Source: Candidatus Omnitrophota bacterium
Lineage (GTDB): Bacteria; Omnitrophota; Gorgyraeia; B26-G9
Reading direction: 5' to 3'
DNA: 5,319 bases
Assembly: GCA_023136735.1 (NCBI GenBank)
Contig: JAGLQQ010000195.1
Coordinates: 1 to 5,319, forward strand
Part shown: one piece after another, positions 1-5,248 of the stretch
Numbering within the stretch: position 1 is the first letter of the stretch
Layout of the letters: the number at the start of each line of letters is the position of its first letter
Made by a program: the position numbers and the translations under genes
Notes under the pieces: model-generated
The model's input: the letters and a program-made list of their open reading frames with translations, nothing else
What the model was told of the DNA's origin: nothing
The model's database searches: none

Positions 1-263
1 ATAATAGTATTATTCTGAAAATCCTTCTTATAAAGCGTCTGGTCAGCAAAAATTCCGCCGTATTCTTTAGTGATTTGTTTCTCCTCTGGAGTTGGACTGA
101 ATCCCGCGGGGCTTACCGGATTACCAAGCAATTCATTGAAAATCACAGACCATTTAAATATTTCCTTGGTAAACATAACTATCTCAGCATAATTATCACG
201 AACCATGCGCTGCTGAAATATTTCAAACCCGTTACATCTATCAATAATTTCTTTTATTTCCAT
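1..263 (-). CDS. unrecognised protein, N-terminal part only (runs off left edge)
   Basis: Reading on the minus strand from the ATG at 263, the frame stays open for 87 codons to the window edge, so the C-terminus is missing. The protein starts MEIKEIIDRC and continues through a mostly alpha-helical-looking, soluble stretch with mixed charge (KEIFKWSVIFNELLG) and a Pro/Gly-rich segment (GNPVSPAGFSPTPEE). No signal peptide, membrane segment or cysteine motif is visible. I do not recognise the family. The ATG directly follows the TAA of the receiver gene (TAAATG), the usual sign of translational coupling within one operon, so the two products probably belonged to one signalling unit. An opposite-strand frame over the same bases has no family features and I take it as a shadow. 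That this is a real gene rests on the open frame, protein-like composition and the tight junction. Confidence 0.65.
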   Translation of the reverse strand, partial: MEIKEIIDRCNGFEIFQQRMVRDNYAEIVMFTKEIFKWSVIFNELLGNPVSPAGFSPTPEEKQITKEYGGIFADQTLYKKDFQNNTI

Positions 264-672
264 TTACTCTACGCTTCCTGCTATTTTCTTCTTTATTAAT
301 TTTCCTAAGCTCTTATTCACATGTTTAAATAAATCATCAGGTTTTACAAGCTTAAAAAATACATTCTCTTCAGTATACCTCCAAAATCCAATTTTTTCAA
401 CAAAATACGAGAAATTCAAATTCAAGCTTCAGGGGACAATGACCGAGACTTGGATAACTTTTTCATATAATTCTTTAAGAACCTCTACTCCCTTCATCCC
501 GGGCATGCGCATATCCAGAATCATCATGTCTACTTTCTCCTTAGATCCAAGAATTGCAAGTGCATCTTTACCCCTGTTGGCACTTAAAACATTAAATCCC
601 TGGCGTAAAAAAAAATTTCTTTAAGACCAGAACCATTTCTGATTCATCATCCACAACAAGTATTGTCGACAT
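264..672 (-). pseudogene. response regulator receiver (CheY-like) gene, broken by a frameshift and an in-frame TGA
   Basis: From the ATG at 672 the protein begins MSTILVVDDESEMVLVLKKF, with the acidic pair D8-D9 of a receiver domain. A nine-base T run on the coding strand (607-615) shifts the frame, and the native frame stops at 592-594. Removing one T restores a receiver reading: FFLRQGFNVLSANRGKDALAILG, then MMILDMRMPG with phospho-acceptor D53. In that frame a TGA (429-431) occurs at residue 81, where receivers carry the switch Thr/Ser after the VIV strand. The same frame then continues through LVKPDDL (the conserved Lys-Pro) to TAA at 264-266, giving 135 residues in all, right for a single-domain receiver. 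The stretch between the TGA and the Lys-Pro is about five residues longer than in CheY and looks poorly conserved, so more damage may be present. A purine-rich AGGGAGGGGG lies immediately before the ATG. No output domain is visible. It could be a pseudogene or contain sequencing errors; two independent lesions favour decay. Confidence 0.75.
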
Positions 673-786
673 CCCCCTCCCTTTTCTTTTGCTAAATGCC
701 GAATATGTAAAGGACTAATGTTATTGGATACTAAATGAGTATAAATTACAAATCAGCCGATTGTTTTATCCCGCATGCTTTGAAAA

Positions 787-806
787 CCTCGGCTTTAAAG
801 CCGAGG
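787..806. repeat. perfect 20-bp palindrome; possible dus terminator or REP-like hairpin
   Basis: CCTCGGCTTTAAAGCCGAGG is its own reverse complement, giving an 8-bp GC-rich stem with a TTAA loop. Read on the minus strand it lies about 50 bases past the dus stop and is followed by TTTTC, so it could act as a weak intrinsic terminator of the dus operon. The T run is short, and the perfect symmetry resembles the palindromes mobilised by IS200/IS605 and REP-associated tyrosine transposases. No transposase is present in the window. Confidence 0.55.
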
Positions 807-840
807 ATGAAAGTAAAGCTAAGAGATTCCGCTCAGAAAC

Positions 841-897
841 CCTGGGCTTTCCTTCGACTAGCTCAGGATGGTGTGCGAAGTCAAACCATAGCCCGGG
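841..897. repeat. REP-like imperfect hairpin overlapping the 3' end of dusB
   Basis: The arms CCTGGGCT (841-848) and AGCCCGGG (890-897) pair with one G-T wobble. Inside them TTCGACT (853-859) pairs with AGTCAAA (879-885) at 6 of 7 positions, and GCTCA (861-865) pairs with TGTGC (872-876) at 4 of 5, leaving a GGATGG loop. The core resembles, from memory, a widely scattered intergenic repeat of environmental genomes with the form TTCGACTnGCTCA-loop-TGAGCnnAGTCGAA; I could not check copy number. The dus stop codon (858-860) lies in the left arm, so the element forms the end of that gene. Confidence 0.55.
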
Positions 898-1865
898 TGA
901 GCTTCATTGCGAAATTTTTCGATAACCTTATTCATCTCTTCTTTTGTTATTGTTCTCATTACTTTTTCACGCAAAGGCCTTATGCCGGTTACCCCCCTTG
1001 TATACCATACGTAAAATTTGCGAAATCTGACCACACCTCTTCTTTCGCCAAAACATTCTACAGATAGATCAAAGTGCCTTTGCATTACATCAGCTATTTC
1101 CTCAATAGTAGGGCGCTTAAGCAAAATACCTTTTTCTAAATAAGTAGTAATCTCTTTAAAAATCCAAGGATTACCCAATGCTCCACGAGCAACAAGCAAG
1201 CCATCACAACCGGTTTCATCAAACATCTGCTTAGCACGCTTTGCGCTCAGGATATTACCGCTTGCAATCACCGGAATATTTAATCTCTTTTTTATCCGTC
1301 CTATCGCCGCATAATCCACTTCTCCTTTGTATGCCTGGACCTTAGTCCTCCCATGAACAAAAAGAACATCTATACCAGCATCCTCCGCATGCATTGCTAT
1401 TTCACATGCCTCATCACTATTATCCCAGCCAAGCCTGATCTTAACACTTACAGACACTGATGAAGCTTTGACAATAACCTTAAGTAATTTTTTCAACTTA
1501 CGAGGTTTCTGCAATAACCCTGCACCCTCCCCCCTATTTGAAATTTTTCGCACAGGACAAGCAGCATTAAAATCCAGCATGTCATATTTATATTTATACT
1601 CATCCAGTCTCTTGATAGCACTTTTAATGTACTCTTCCTCTTTACTCAAAAGCTGCAATCCAAGAGGCCGATCATTTTCATTAGTACTCAGCAGCTCCAT
1701 TGTCTGCTTACTTCCATAACTTAAAGACCTAGCATGCACCATTTCCAAAAAGGCATATTGAGCCCCGAATTCACGACTAATAATCCTAAATGGGAGTGAA
1801 CTAACTCCAGCCATGGGAGCTAAAATAAGCGGATACTTTGAAGCTAGGATTTTTTTAAATTTCAT
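858..1865 (-). CDS. dusB: tRNA-dihydrouridine synthase, DusB-type
   Basis: This FMN-dependent enzyme should reduce uridine to 5,6-dihydrouridine in the tRNA D-loop, using NAD(P)H, in the cytoplasm. The 335 residues match the family's usual length. An N-terminal TIM barrel opens with LAPMAGVSSLPFR (15-27, FMN phosphate region). The catalytic cysteine is C103 in DFNAACPVRKI, K142 lies in SVKIRLGWD, H171 in FVHGRT, and the flavin-site glycines are in IASGNI (200-205) and VARGALGNPWIF (225-236). The helical tRNA-binding domain follows, with RHFDL and GVVRFRKF motifs. The core fits DusB better than DusA or DusC; the exact target uridine is inferred only. The ATG at 1865 is 10 bases after the radical SAM stop; no well-placed ribosome-binding site is seen (AGGGGA lies about 16 bases upstream), so translational coupling is likely. 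The last residues, about GYGLTSHTILS, are encoded by the hairpin repeat at 841-897 and replace whatever the native C-terminus was. Confidence 0.93.
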   Translation of the reverse strand: MKFKKILASKYPLILAPMAGVSSLPFRIISREFGAQYAFLEMVHARSLSYGSKQTMELLSTNENDRPLGLQLLSKEEEYIKSAIKRLDEYKYKYDMLDFNAACPVRKISNRGEGAGLLQKPRKLKKLLKVIVKASSVSVSVKIRLGWDNSDEACEIAMHAEDAGIDVLFVHGRTKVQAYKGEVDYAAIGRIKKRLNIPVIASGNILSAKRAKQMFDETGCDGLLVARGALGNPWIFKEITTYLEKGILLKRPTIEEIADVMQRHFDLSVECFGERRGVVRFRKFYVWYTRGVTGIRPLREKVMRTITKEEMNKVIEKFRNEAHPGYGLTSHTILS

Positions 1866-1875
1866 ATTATAATAG

Positions 1876-2745
1876 TCACAATCCCCTAAATATTTCCGGT
1901 TTTAAATTTATTTTTCCGTCTATTGCTTTTTCCAATATCGCAAGCAGGCGATTCTTATCACACGGGAAAACCCCCTCTAAAGAAAGATAATTTGACGCAT
2001 GATTAGAGCGAAATATTGTTTTTTCAAGGTCAAGGCCTTTTATTATCTCATAACTTTGCTCAAGCAATTCTTCGGCCTCAAGTTCCTGAAATTCTCCTCG
2101 AGCGGCTTGAGTAAAAAGAGGCGTGCCTGGTATCAGCATAAGACAAAGAAAAGAAAGAAACCTCGGCTGCATTTTATTAATTGCTTTTATCGTATCACGC
2201 GCATGCACCTTAAAATTCTGCCTGCCGCCAAGTCCAAGCAATACAATCACCGAAGCCTTAATCCCTATTTTCTGCACTCTGGTTACAGCAGTTATCATCT
2301 CATCAACAGTTGATTTTTTCCTGCATTCAGTCAATATATCCTGATTCCCGCTTTCAAGGCCTATATATAATAGTTTAAGTTTATTATCAAATAGCTCTTT
2401 AAGATCTGCATCACTACGAACAGTAATATTATATCCATTCGCGTAGCTGCTTATTCTTCTAAGGCTTGGAATATTTCTCTGCAAACTTTTTAATATCACA
2501 ACAAGCCTACTATTGCCTAGAGCTAAAGCATCACCGTCTATAAGAAATACTTTTCGAGTCTGAGGATAAATATCCGCCCACTGCTTAATATCACTATATA
2601 TTTCCAGATCCTCTTTTACTCTAAATTCCTTATCCTGATAGGCTCCGCAAAAGGTACAATAATTTGAAGAGCACCCCGTAGTTATCTGCAGAAGGAAACT
2701 GGACGATTCCGAAGGAGGTCTAATTACCGGTTCAATAATAGGCAT
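1876..2745 (-). CDS. radical SAM protein with Cx4Cx2C cluster motif, substrate unknown
   Basis: The 289-residue protein is a radical SAM enzyme of the COG1032-like group, predicted to bind a [4Fe-4S] cluster and cleave S-adenosylmethionine to a 5'-deoxyadenosyl radical. Cluster ligands are C25, C30 and C33 in TTGCSSNYCTFCGAY; the spacing Cx4Cx2C, one residue longer than the classic Cx3Cx2C, is as I remember it in this subfamily (typically GCSHNRCTFC). Further landmarks are FLIDGDALALG (67-77), SSYAN (99-103), LYIGLESG (126-133, SAM-binding strand), LLGLGG (169-174), LIPGTPL (204-210) and FRSNHASNYL (245-254). No B12-binding or TRAM domain is present. The start is well supported: AAAGGA lies about nine bases before the ATG. 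It sits between the PilZ gene (68-bp gap) and dusB (10-bp gap), so is probably co-transcribed with both. A role in RNA modification would suit the dusB link but is conjecture. Confidence 0.88.
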   Translation of the reverse strand: MPIIEPVIRPPSESSSFLLQITTGCSSNYCTFCGAYQDKEFRVKEDLEIYSDIKQWADIYPQTRKVFLIDGDALALGNSRLVVILKSLQRNIPSLRRISSYANGYNITVRSDADLKELFDNKLKLLYIGLESGNQDILTECRKKSTVDEMITAVTRVQKIGIKASVIVLLGLGGRQNFKVHARDTIKAINKMQPRFLSFLCLMLIPGTPLFTQAARGEFQELEAEELLEQSYEIIKGLDLEKTIFRSNHASNYLSLEGVFPCDKNRLLAILEKAIDGKINLKPEIFRGL

Positions 2746-2813
2746 TATAAATTATCCTTTGCATTGGATATAAGAAAAAGGCAGGCTATTTCTTATGAAT
2801 ATTCTCGCAAGAG

Positions 2814-3161
2814 TCAGTTAATATTTAGCCGAAGAAAAACATATTTGGAAATTTTTTGCCGGCTTTCTTCATCTATTTCAATAAATTTTACACCACACTC
2901 ATAATGTATCTCAGGATCCCAAGAGACTTGTACTGAATCACACCAGACAACCTGTGCTTTAGCCTGAAAATCAGTTGCATCAGGTAAACTTACAAAAAGA
3001 GACAGAATACTGCGTGCTTTAATATCATCATGCGTAAAAAAAGCAATACCTCCTGCACAGATATTTTTAGTATTGCCTGCTTTTCCATTAGATTCTTTAT
3101 TGATGATCTTATACTTTACCATCGCATTGACACGCGGGAATCTACGCCTGTCTGCACCCAT
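2814..3161 (-). CDS. PilZ domain protein (probable c-di-GMP receptor)
   Basis: A small single-domain PilZ protein, a family that binds cyclic di-GMP and relays it to motility, envelope or secretion targets. From the ATG at 3161 it begins MGADRRRFPRVNA, containing the RxxxR signature (R6 and R10 in this numbering). The second signature, normally D/NxSxxG, reads N33-I-C-A-G-G, so the serine is replaced by cysteine. The rest alternates beta strands (VKYKII, LSLFVSL, AQVVWCD, YECGVKFIEI) and ends in a helix (DEESRQKISKYVFLRL), as expected of a PilZ barrel. Longer starts exist: a TTG at 3221 and an ATG at 3185. The TTG is the -35 box of a strong promoter and is very unlikely to be translated. I chose 3161 because AGGGA precedes it and the protein then starts as short PilZ proteins usually do; 3185 would be a leaderless start. 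It heads the operon with the radical SAM gene and dusB. Confidence 0.85.
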   Translation of the reverse strand: MGADRRRFPRVNAMVKYKIINKESNGKAGNTKNICAGGIAFFTHDDIKARSILSLFVSLPDATDFQAKAQVVWCDSVQVSWDPEIHYECGVKFIEIDEESRQKISKYVFLRLNIN

Positions 3162-3192
3162 ATATCCCTGATCAACATTGTTCATGTTAATT

Positions 3193-3221
3193 ATGATACC
3201 CTCTGGGGGGAAATTTGTCAA
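3193..3221 (-). promoter_or_regulatory. sigma70-type promoter of the PilZ - radical SAM - dusB operon
   Basis: On the minus strand a perfect -35 box TTGACA (3221-3216) is followed after exactly 17 bases by TATCAT (3198-3193), one mismatch from TATAAT. Transcription should begin near 3186-3185. This is inside the longest PilZ reading frame, so it rules against the TTG start and leaves the ATGs at 3185 (leaderless) and 3161 (about 25-base leader with AGGGA). Confidence 0.8.
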
Positions 3222-3350
3222 AAGTTAAAACGAGGCCAAGTTCTTAAGAAAAATCAGTTAATCAAAGTATAATTATTTAGCAAAAGCAATGCCGAGAAAT
3301 AATAATTCGTTGATTTATCTAAAAAAAGCAACGATCATACCGCGAAAAAA

Positions 3351-3608
3351 CTAAATTTCTTCTCCATCGGCATCATCACCCGTATTATCATATTCTTTAT
3401 CGTTATCATCTTCGTAAAAGCTTTTGTAACTTCCATTACTTACCTCTAATAGCTCTACCATCCTCTTTAACTGGGGAGGATCAATATTCACAATCTTAAG
3501 CTCCTCATCGCAATCACTGCAGAAAACAACATCTCCCAGCTTTAAATCATTATCCCATTCAAAGCTGTCTCCGCATATCGGACATTTAACATGCCTATTA
3601 CGTGCCAT
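3351..3608 (-). CDS. LysW-like zinc-ribbon protein with long acidic C-terminal tail
   Basis: The 85-residue protein starts MARNRHVKCPICGDSFEW and carries a four-cysteine zinc ribbon: C9-x2-C12, 17 residues, C30-x2-C33 (FCSDCDEEL). The pattern CPxCG, LGDVVxCxDCxxEL and IVNIDPPQL closely resembles LysW, the amino-group carrier protein of lysine and arginine biosynthesis, which is about 54 residues long. Here a 40-residue tail follows, rich in Asp, Glu and Tyr and ending DADGEEI. The LysW terminal EDWGE, whose last Glu carries the substrate, is absent and the final residue is Ile. It is therefore either a diverged carrier or a structural or nucleic-acid-binding zinc ribbon of another use. No LysX, LysZ or similar partner is in the window. 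The start is the ATG at 3608, with AGGAGG five bases upstream; the GTG at 3614 overlaps that site and is rejected. It has its own promoter and is divergent from the RlmD-like gene. Confidence 0.82.
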   Translation of the reverse strand: MARNRHVKCPICGDSFEWDNDLKLGDVVFCSDCDEELKIVNIDPPQLKRMVELLEVSNGSYKSFYEDDNDKEYDNTGDDADGEEI

Positions 3609-3613
3609 TAACA

Positions 3614-3619
3614 CCTCCT
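3614..3619 (-). promoter_or_regulatory. consensus ribosome-binding site of the zinc-ribbon gene
   Basis: AGGAGG on the minus strand with a five-base spacer (TGTTA) to the ATG at 3608. It overlaps the in-frame GTG at 3614-3612 and so decides the start in favour of the ATG. Confidence 0.85.
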
Positions 3620-3654
3620 GTTAAAATGTTACTGTTTTTTCTACTCCTACTTTT

Positions 3655-3683
3655 TTTTTAATACAAAAAGGCCATGTTGTCAA
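3655..3683 (-). promoter_or_regulatory. probable sigma70-type promoter of the zinc-ribbon gene
   Basis: A consensus TTGACA (3683-3678) on the minus strand lies 17 bases before TAAAAA (3660-3655), which keeps four of six -10 positions; TATTAA overlaps it at a shorter spacing. The predicted transcript would start near 3648 and have a leader of about 40 bases carrying AGGAGG. The -35 is convincing, the -10 only fair. Confidence 0.5.
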
Positions 3684-3800
3684 GAGCTTTTTCTCCCATT
3701 TTATTTATTTTTTTTGTTGGAAAATTGTTTCTTTCAAAAACTCTCTTTTTCTCCGACAAAACCCGCGAATTTTAGTATAAAAAAAATCACCTGCTTTAGT

Positions 3801-3913
3801 GCTCAACAAGTGAAGGTCTATGGGTTTACACCCATAGCATCTTCACATTTCGCCTTCGGCGTAACATCCGCCTAACACTTGGCCGCCTATCTTTTTGGCG
3901 GAAACTGGCGGAT
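3801..3913. repeat. cluster of three GC-rich hairpins between divergent genes
   Basis: Three inverted repeats lie head to tail. Hairpin 1 (3810-3846) pairs GTGAAG with CTTCAC and CTATGGGT with ACCCATAG around a TTAC loop, a 14-bp stem with a 2/3-base internal bulge. Hairpin 2 (3851-3861) is CGCC-TTC-GGCG. Hairpin 3 (3866-3913) has an outer stem ATCCGCC/GGCGGAT and an inner stem CCGCC/GGCGG with a nine-base loop. A further pair CAAGTG (3807-3812) and CACTTG (3876-3881) encloses the first two. The block is clearly more GC-rich than its AT-rich flanks, encodes no plausible protein, and lies upstream of both divergent promoters. It looks like the end or remnant of an IS200/IS605-type or REP-like element, but no transposase is present. 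The rest of the 365-base gap (3609-3973) holds only the two promoters and AT-rich sequence. Confidence 0.6.
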
Positions 3914-3958
3914 AATCAAAGGCAATAATTAAATACTAATTTAAAAATTTCATTATTG

Positions 3959-3967
3959 TGCTATAAT
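3959..3967 (+). promoter_or_regulatory. extended -10 promoter of the RlmD-like gene
   Basis: TGCTATAAT is a perfect extended -10 element (TGn plus TATAAT). The -35 region offers only TTTAAA or ATTTAA at 16-17 bp, as is common with extended -10 promoters. Six bases separate TATAAT from the ATG at 3974, so transcription is expected to begin at the A of the start codon. Confidence 0.7.
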
Positions 3968-3973
3968 CCTTCC

Positions 3974-5248
3974 ATGAGAATTAATATTGAAAAAATCATT
4001 TACCCGGGCAAAAGTCTTAGCCGCAAAGATAATAAGATTGTCTTGACTGATAGCGGCATAGCGGGAGAAACTGTTAAATGCAGTCTCGTTAAAGATAAGA
4101 AGAACTATATACAAGCAAAAACAGATGCAGTAATTACGCCCTCTGCACATCGTAAAGATCCACGCTGCACCCATTTTCATATCTGCTCTGCTTATCAGTA
4201 TATTGATTACGAACAACAGTTAAAAATAAAAAAGGACCAGTTACAAGAAATATTCTCTAATTTCCCAGGGCAGCTAATTTCTAAAAAAGTGCGTGCCAGT
4301 AATATTATTTGGGGATACCGCAATAAGATACACCTGCATATCATCACCGATAACAACACAACTGTCTGCGCTTATCATGCTCCGGGTAAAAGCAATAAAT
4401 TCACTCCTATCGATCGATGTTTTCTAGCCACAGATTTAATGAACCGGCTTATAAGTGAATTCCTGCTTTGCCTTGCCCCAGGCATGGAAAAATATGTCAA
4501 TGAAATTACTTTACAAAGAAGCCTTAGCAGTAAAAAGTTTCTGCTCTGCTGCTATGGACCTCTAAAGAAAAAAGAGCTTGAGGTTCTTAATCCGATGCTT
4601 GAACTCAAGAATAAGTTCTCACTTGCAGGAATAGTTTATATAAACAAAAGAAAAGCTGAAAAAAGTATTCTTTTCGGCAAAGATCAGCTTTCTGAGAAAG
4701 TTGCCGGAAAGACTTTCTTATTCGGCTGTCAATCTTTTTTTCAGATCAATATACCGATGTTAGAACTGCTTATCAAAGACCTAAAGAAAGAACTTCCGCA
4801 CTCTGCTGAGCAAAGCCTGCTTGATTTATACTGCGGAGTAGGAACCTTTGCAATAGCTCTTTCAGGGTTTTTCCCCAATATTAAAGCAGTAGATTCCTCA
4901 AGAGCAAATATCTCTTTTTTAAAGAAGAATATGTCTATCAATGCTATTTCACATATAGAAACTGTCAACGCAAAATGCGCAAATTGGATTAAAAATGCTC
5001 AAAAAAAACCGCCTGATACTATCATTGTTGATCCTCCCCGAAGAGGCCTGGAGAATGAGGTCATCGAAGCTATCAACAAAATTAAGCCAGGCCTCATAGC
5101 TTACATATCATGTGATCCAGCAACACTTTGCAGAGATCTAAAGAAACTATTTCAGGAATATAGTTTAAGGAATATCAACGCATATGACTTCTTCCCTCAC
5201 ACACCTCATATTGAGACACTGTCAATCTTAGAAAAAAAATTAGCTTGA
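3974..5248 (+). CDS. rlmD: RlmD/RumA-type RNA (uracil-C5)-methyltransferase
   Basis: A SAM-dependent methyltransferase making 5-methyluridine, most likely in 23S rRNA (E. coli RlmD targets U1939). From the ATG at 3974 the 424 residues hold an N-terminal TRAM-like RNA-binding domain (MRINIEKIIYPGKSLS to about residue 58), a cysteine region, a central domain and a C-terminal Rossmann methyltransferase. Seen there are FFQIN (Q257), LLDLYCGVGTFAIALS (282-297, SAM binding), VDPPRRGL (352-359), SCDPATLCRDL with catalytic C380, and HTPHIETL with base E414, so catalysis looks intact. The Fe-S cluster region is not: C65 and C71 and the distal C149 are present, but the CxxC partner is Tyr74 (CSAY where RlmD has CGGC). 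The TTG at 3956 is inside the promoter and rejected. No ribosome-binding site precedes the ATG, so a leaderless start is inferred. It ends in TGA followed by an overlapping TAA. RlmC, RlmCD or TrmA-like specificity cannot be excluded. Confidence 0.9.
   Translation: MRINIEKIIYPGKSLSRKDNKIVLTDSGIAGETVKCSLVKDKKNYIQAKTDAVITPSAHRKDPRCTHFHICSAYQYIDYEQQLKIKKDQLQEIFSNFPGQLISKKVRASNIIWGYRNKIHLHIITDNNTTVCAYHAPGKSNKFTPIDRCFLATDLMNRLISEFLLCLAPGMEKYVNEITLQRSLSSKKFLLCCYGPLKKKELEVLNPMLELKNKFSLAGIVYINKRKAEKSILFGKDQLSEKVAGKTFLFGCQSFFQINIPMLELLIKDLKKELPHSAEQSLLDLYCGVGTFAIALSGFFPNIKAVDSSRANISFLKKNMSINAISHIETVNAKCANWIKNAQKKPPDTIIVDPPRRGLENEVIEAINKIKPGLIAYISCDPATLCRDLKKLFQEYSLRNINAYDFFPHTPHIETLSILEKKLA

Noticed and set aside
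75..299. Plus-strand 74-residue frame
   Set aside because: It is antisense to the minus-strand partial gene and the end of the receiver gene, is rich in Tyr/Phe/Leu as shadow frames of AT-rich genes often are, and has no ribosome-binding site.
385..431. Selenocysteine insertion at the in-frame TGA of the receiver gene
   Set aside because: No stable stem-loop with a bacterial SECIS-like apical loop follows the TGA, and the same gene also has a frameshift, so decay is simpler.
429..431. TGA reassigned as a sense codon in this organism
   Set aside because: The PilZ, radical SAM and RlmD-like genes end in TGA at the expected protein length.
856..880. tRNA D-arm-like string (TAGCTCAGGATGGT)
   Set aside because: No acceptor, anticodon or T arm can be built around it; it is part of the hairpin repeat.
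735..1067. Plus-strand 110-residue frame
   Set aside because: It crosses the palindromes and lies antisense to the well-supported dusB; the translation has no family features.
2770..2796. Hairpin ATAAGAAA/TTTCTTAT between the PilZ and radical SAM genes
   Set aside because: The stem is AT-only with an 11-base loop and no following T tract; too weak to call a terminator or attenuator.
3307..3334. Terminator after the zinc-ribbon gene (TCGTTG/CAACGA)
   Set aside because: The T run falls in the 16-base loop, not after the stem, so this is not an intrinsic terminator.
3801..3881. Integron attC site (GCTCAAC and GCCTAAC resemble RYYYAAC, with CAAGTG/CACTTG arms)
   Set aside because: Both core-like boxes point the same way instead of forming RYYYAAC...GTTRRRY, and there is no integrase or cassette array.
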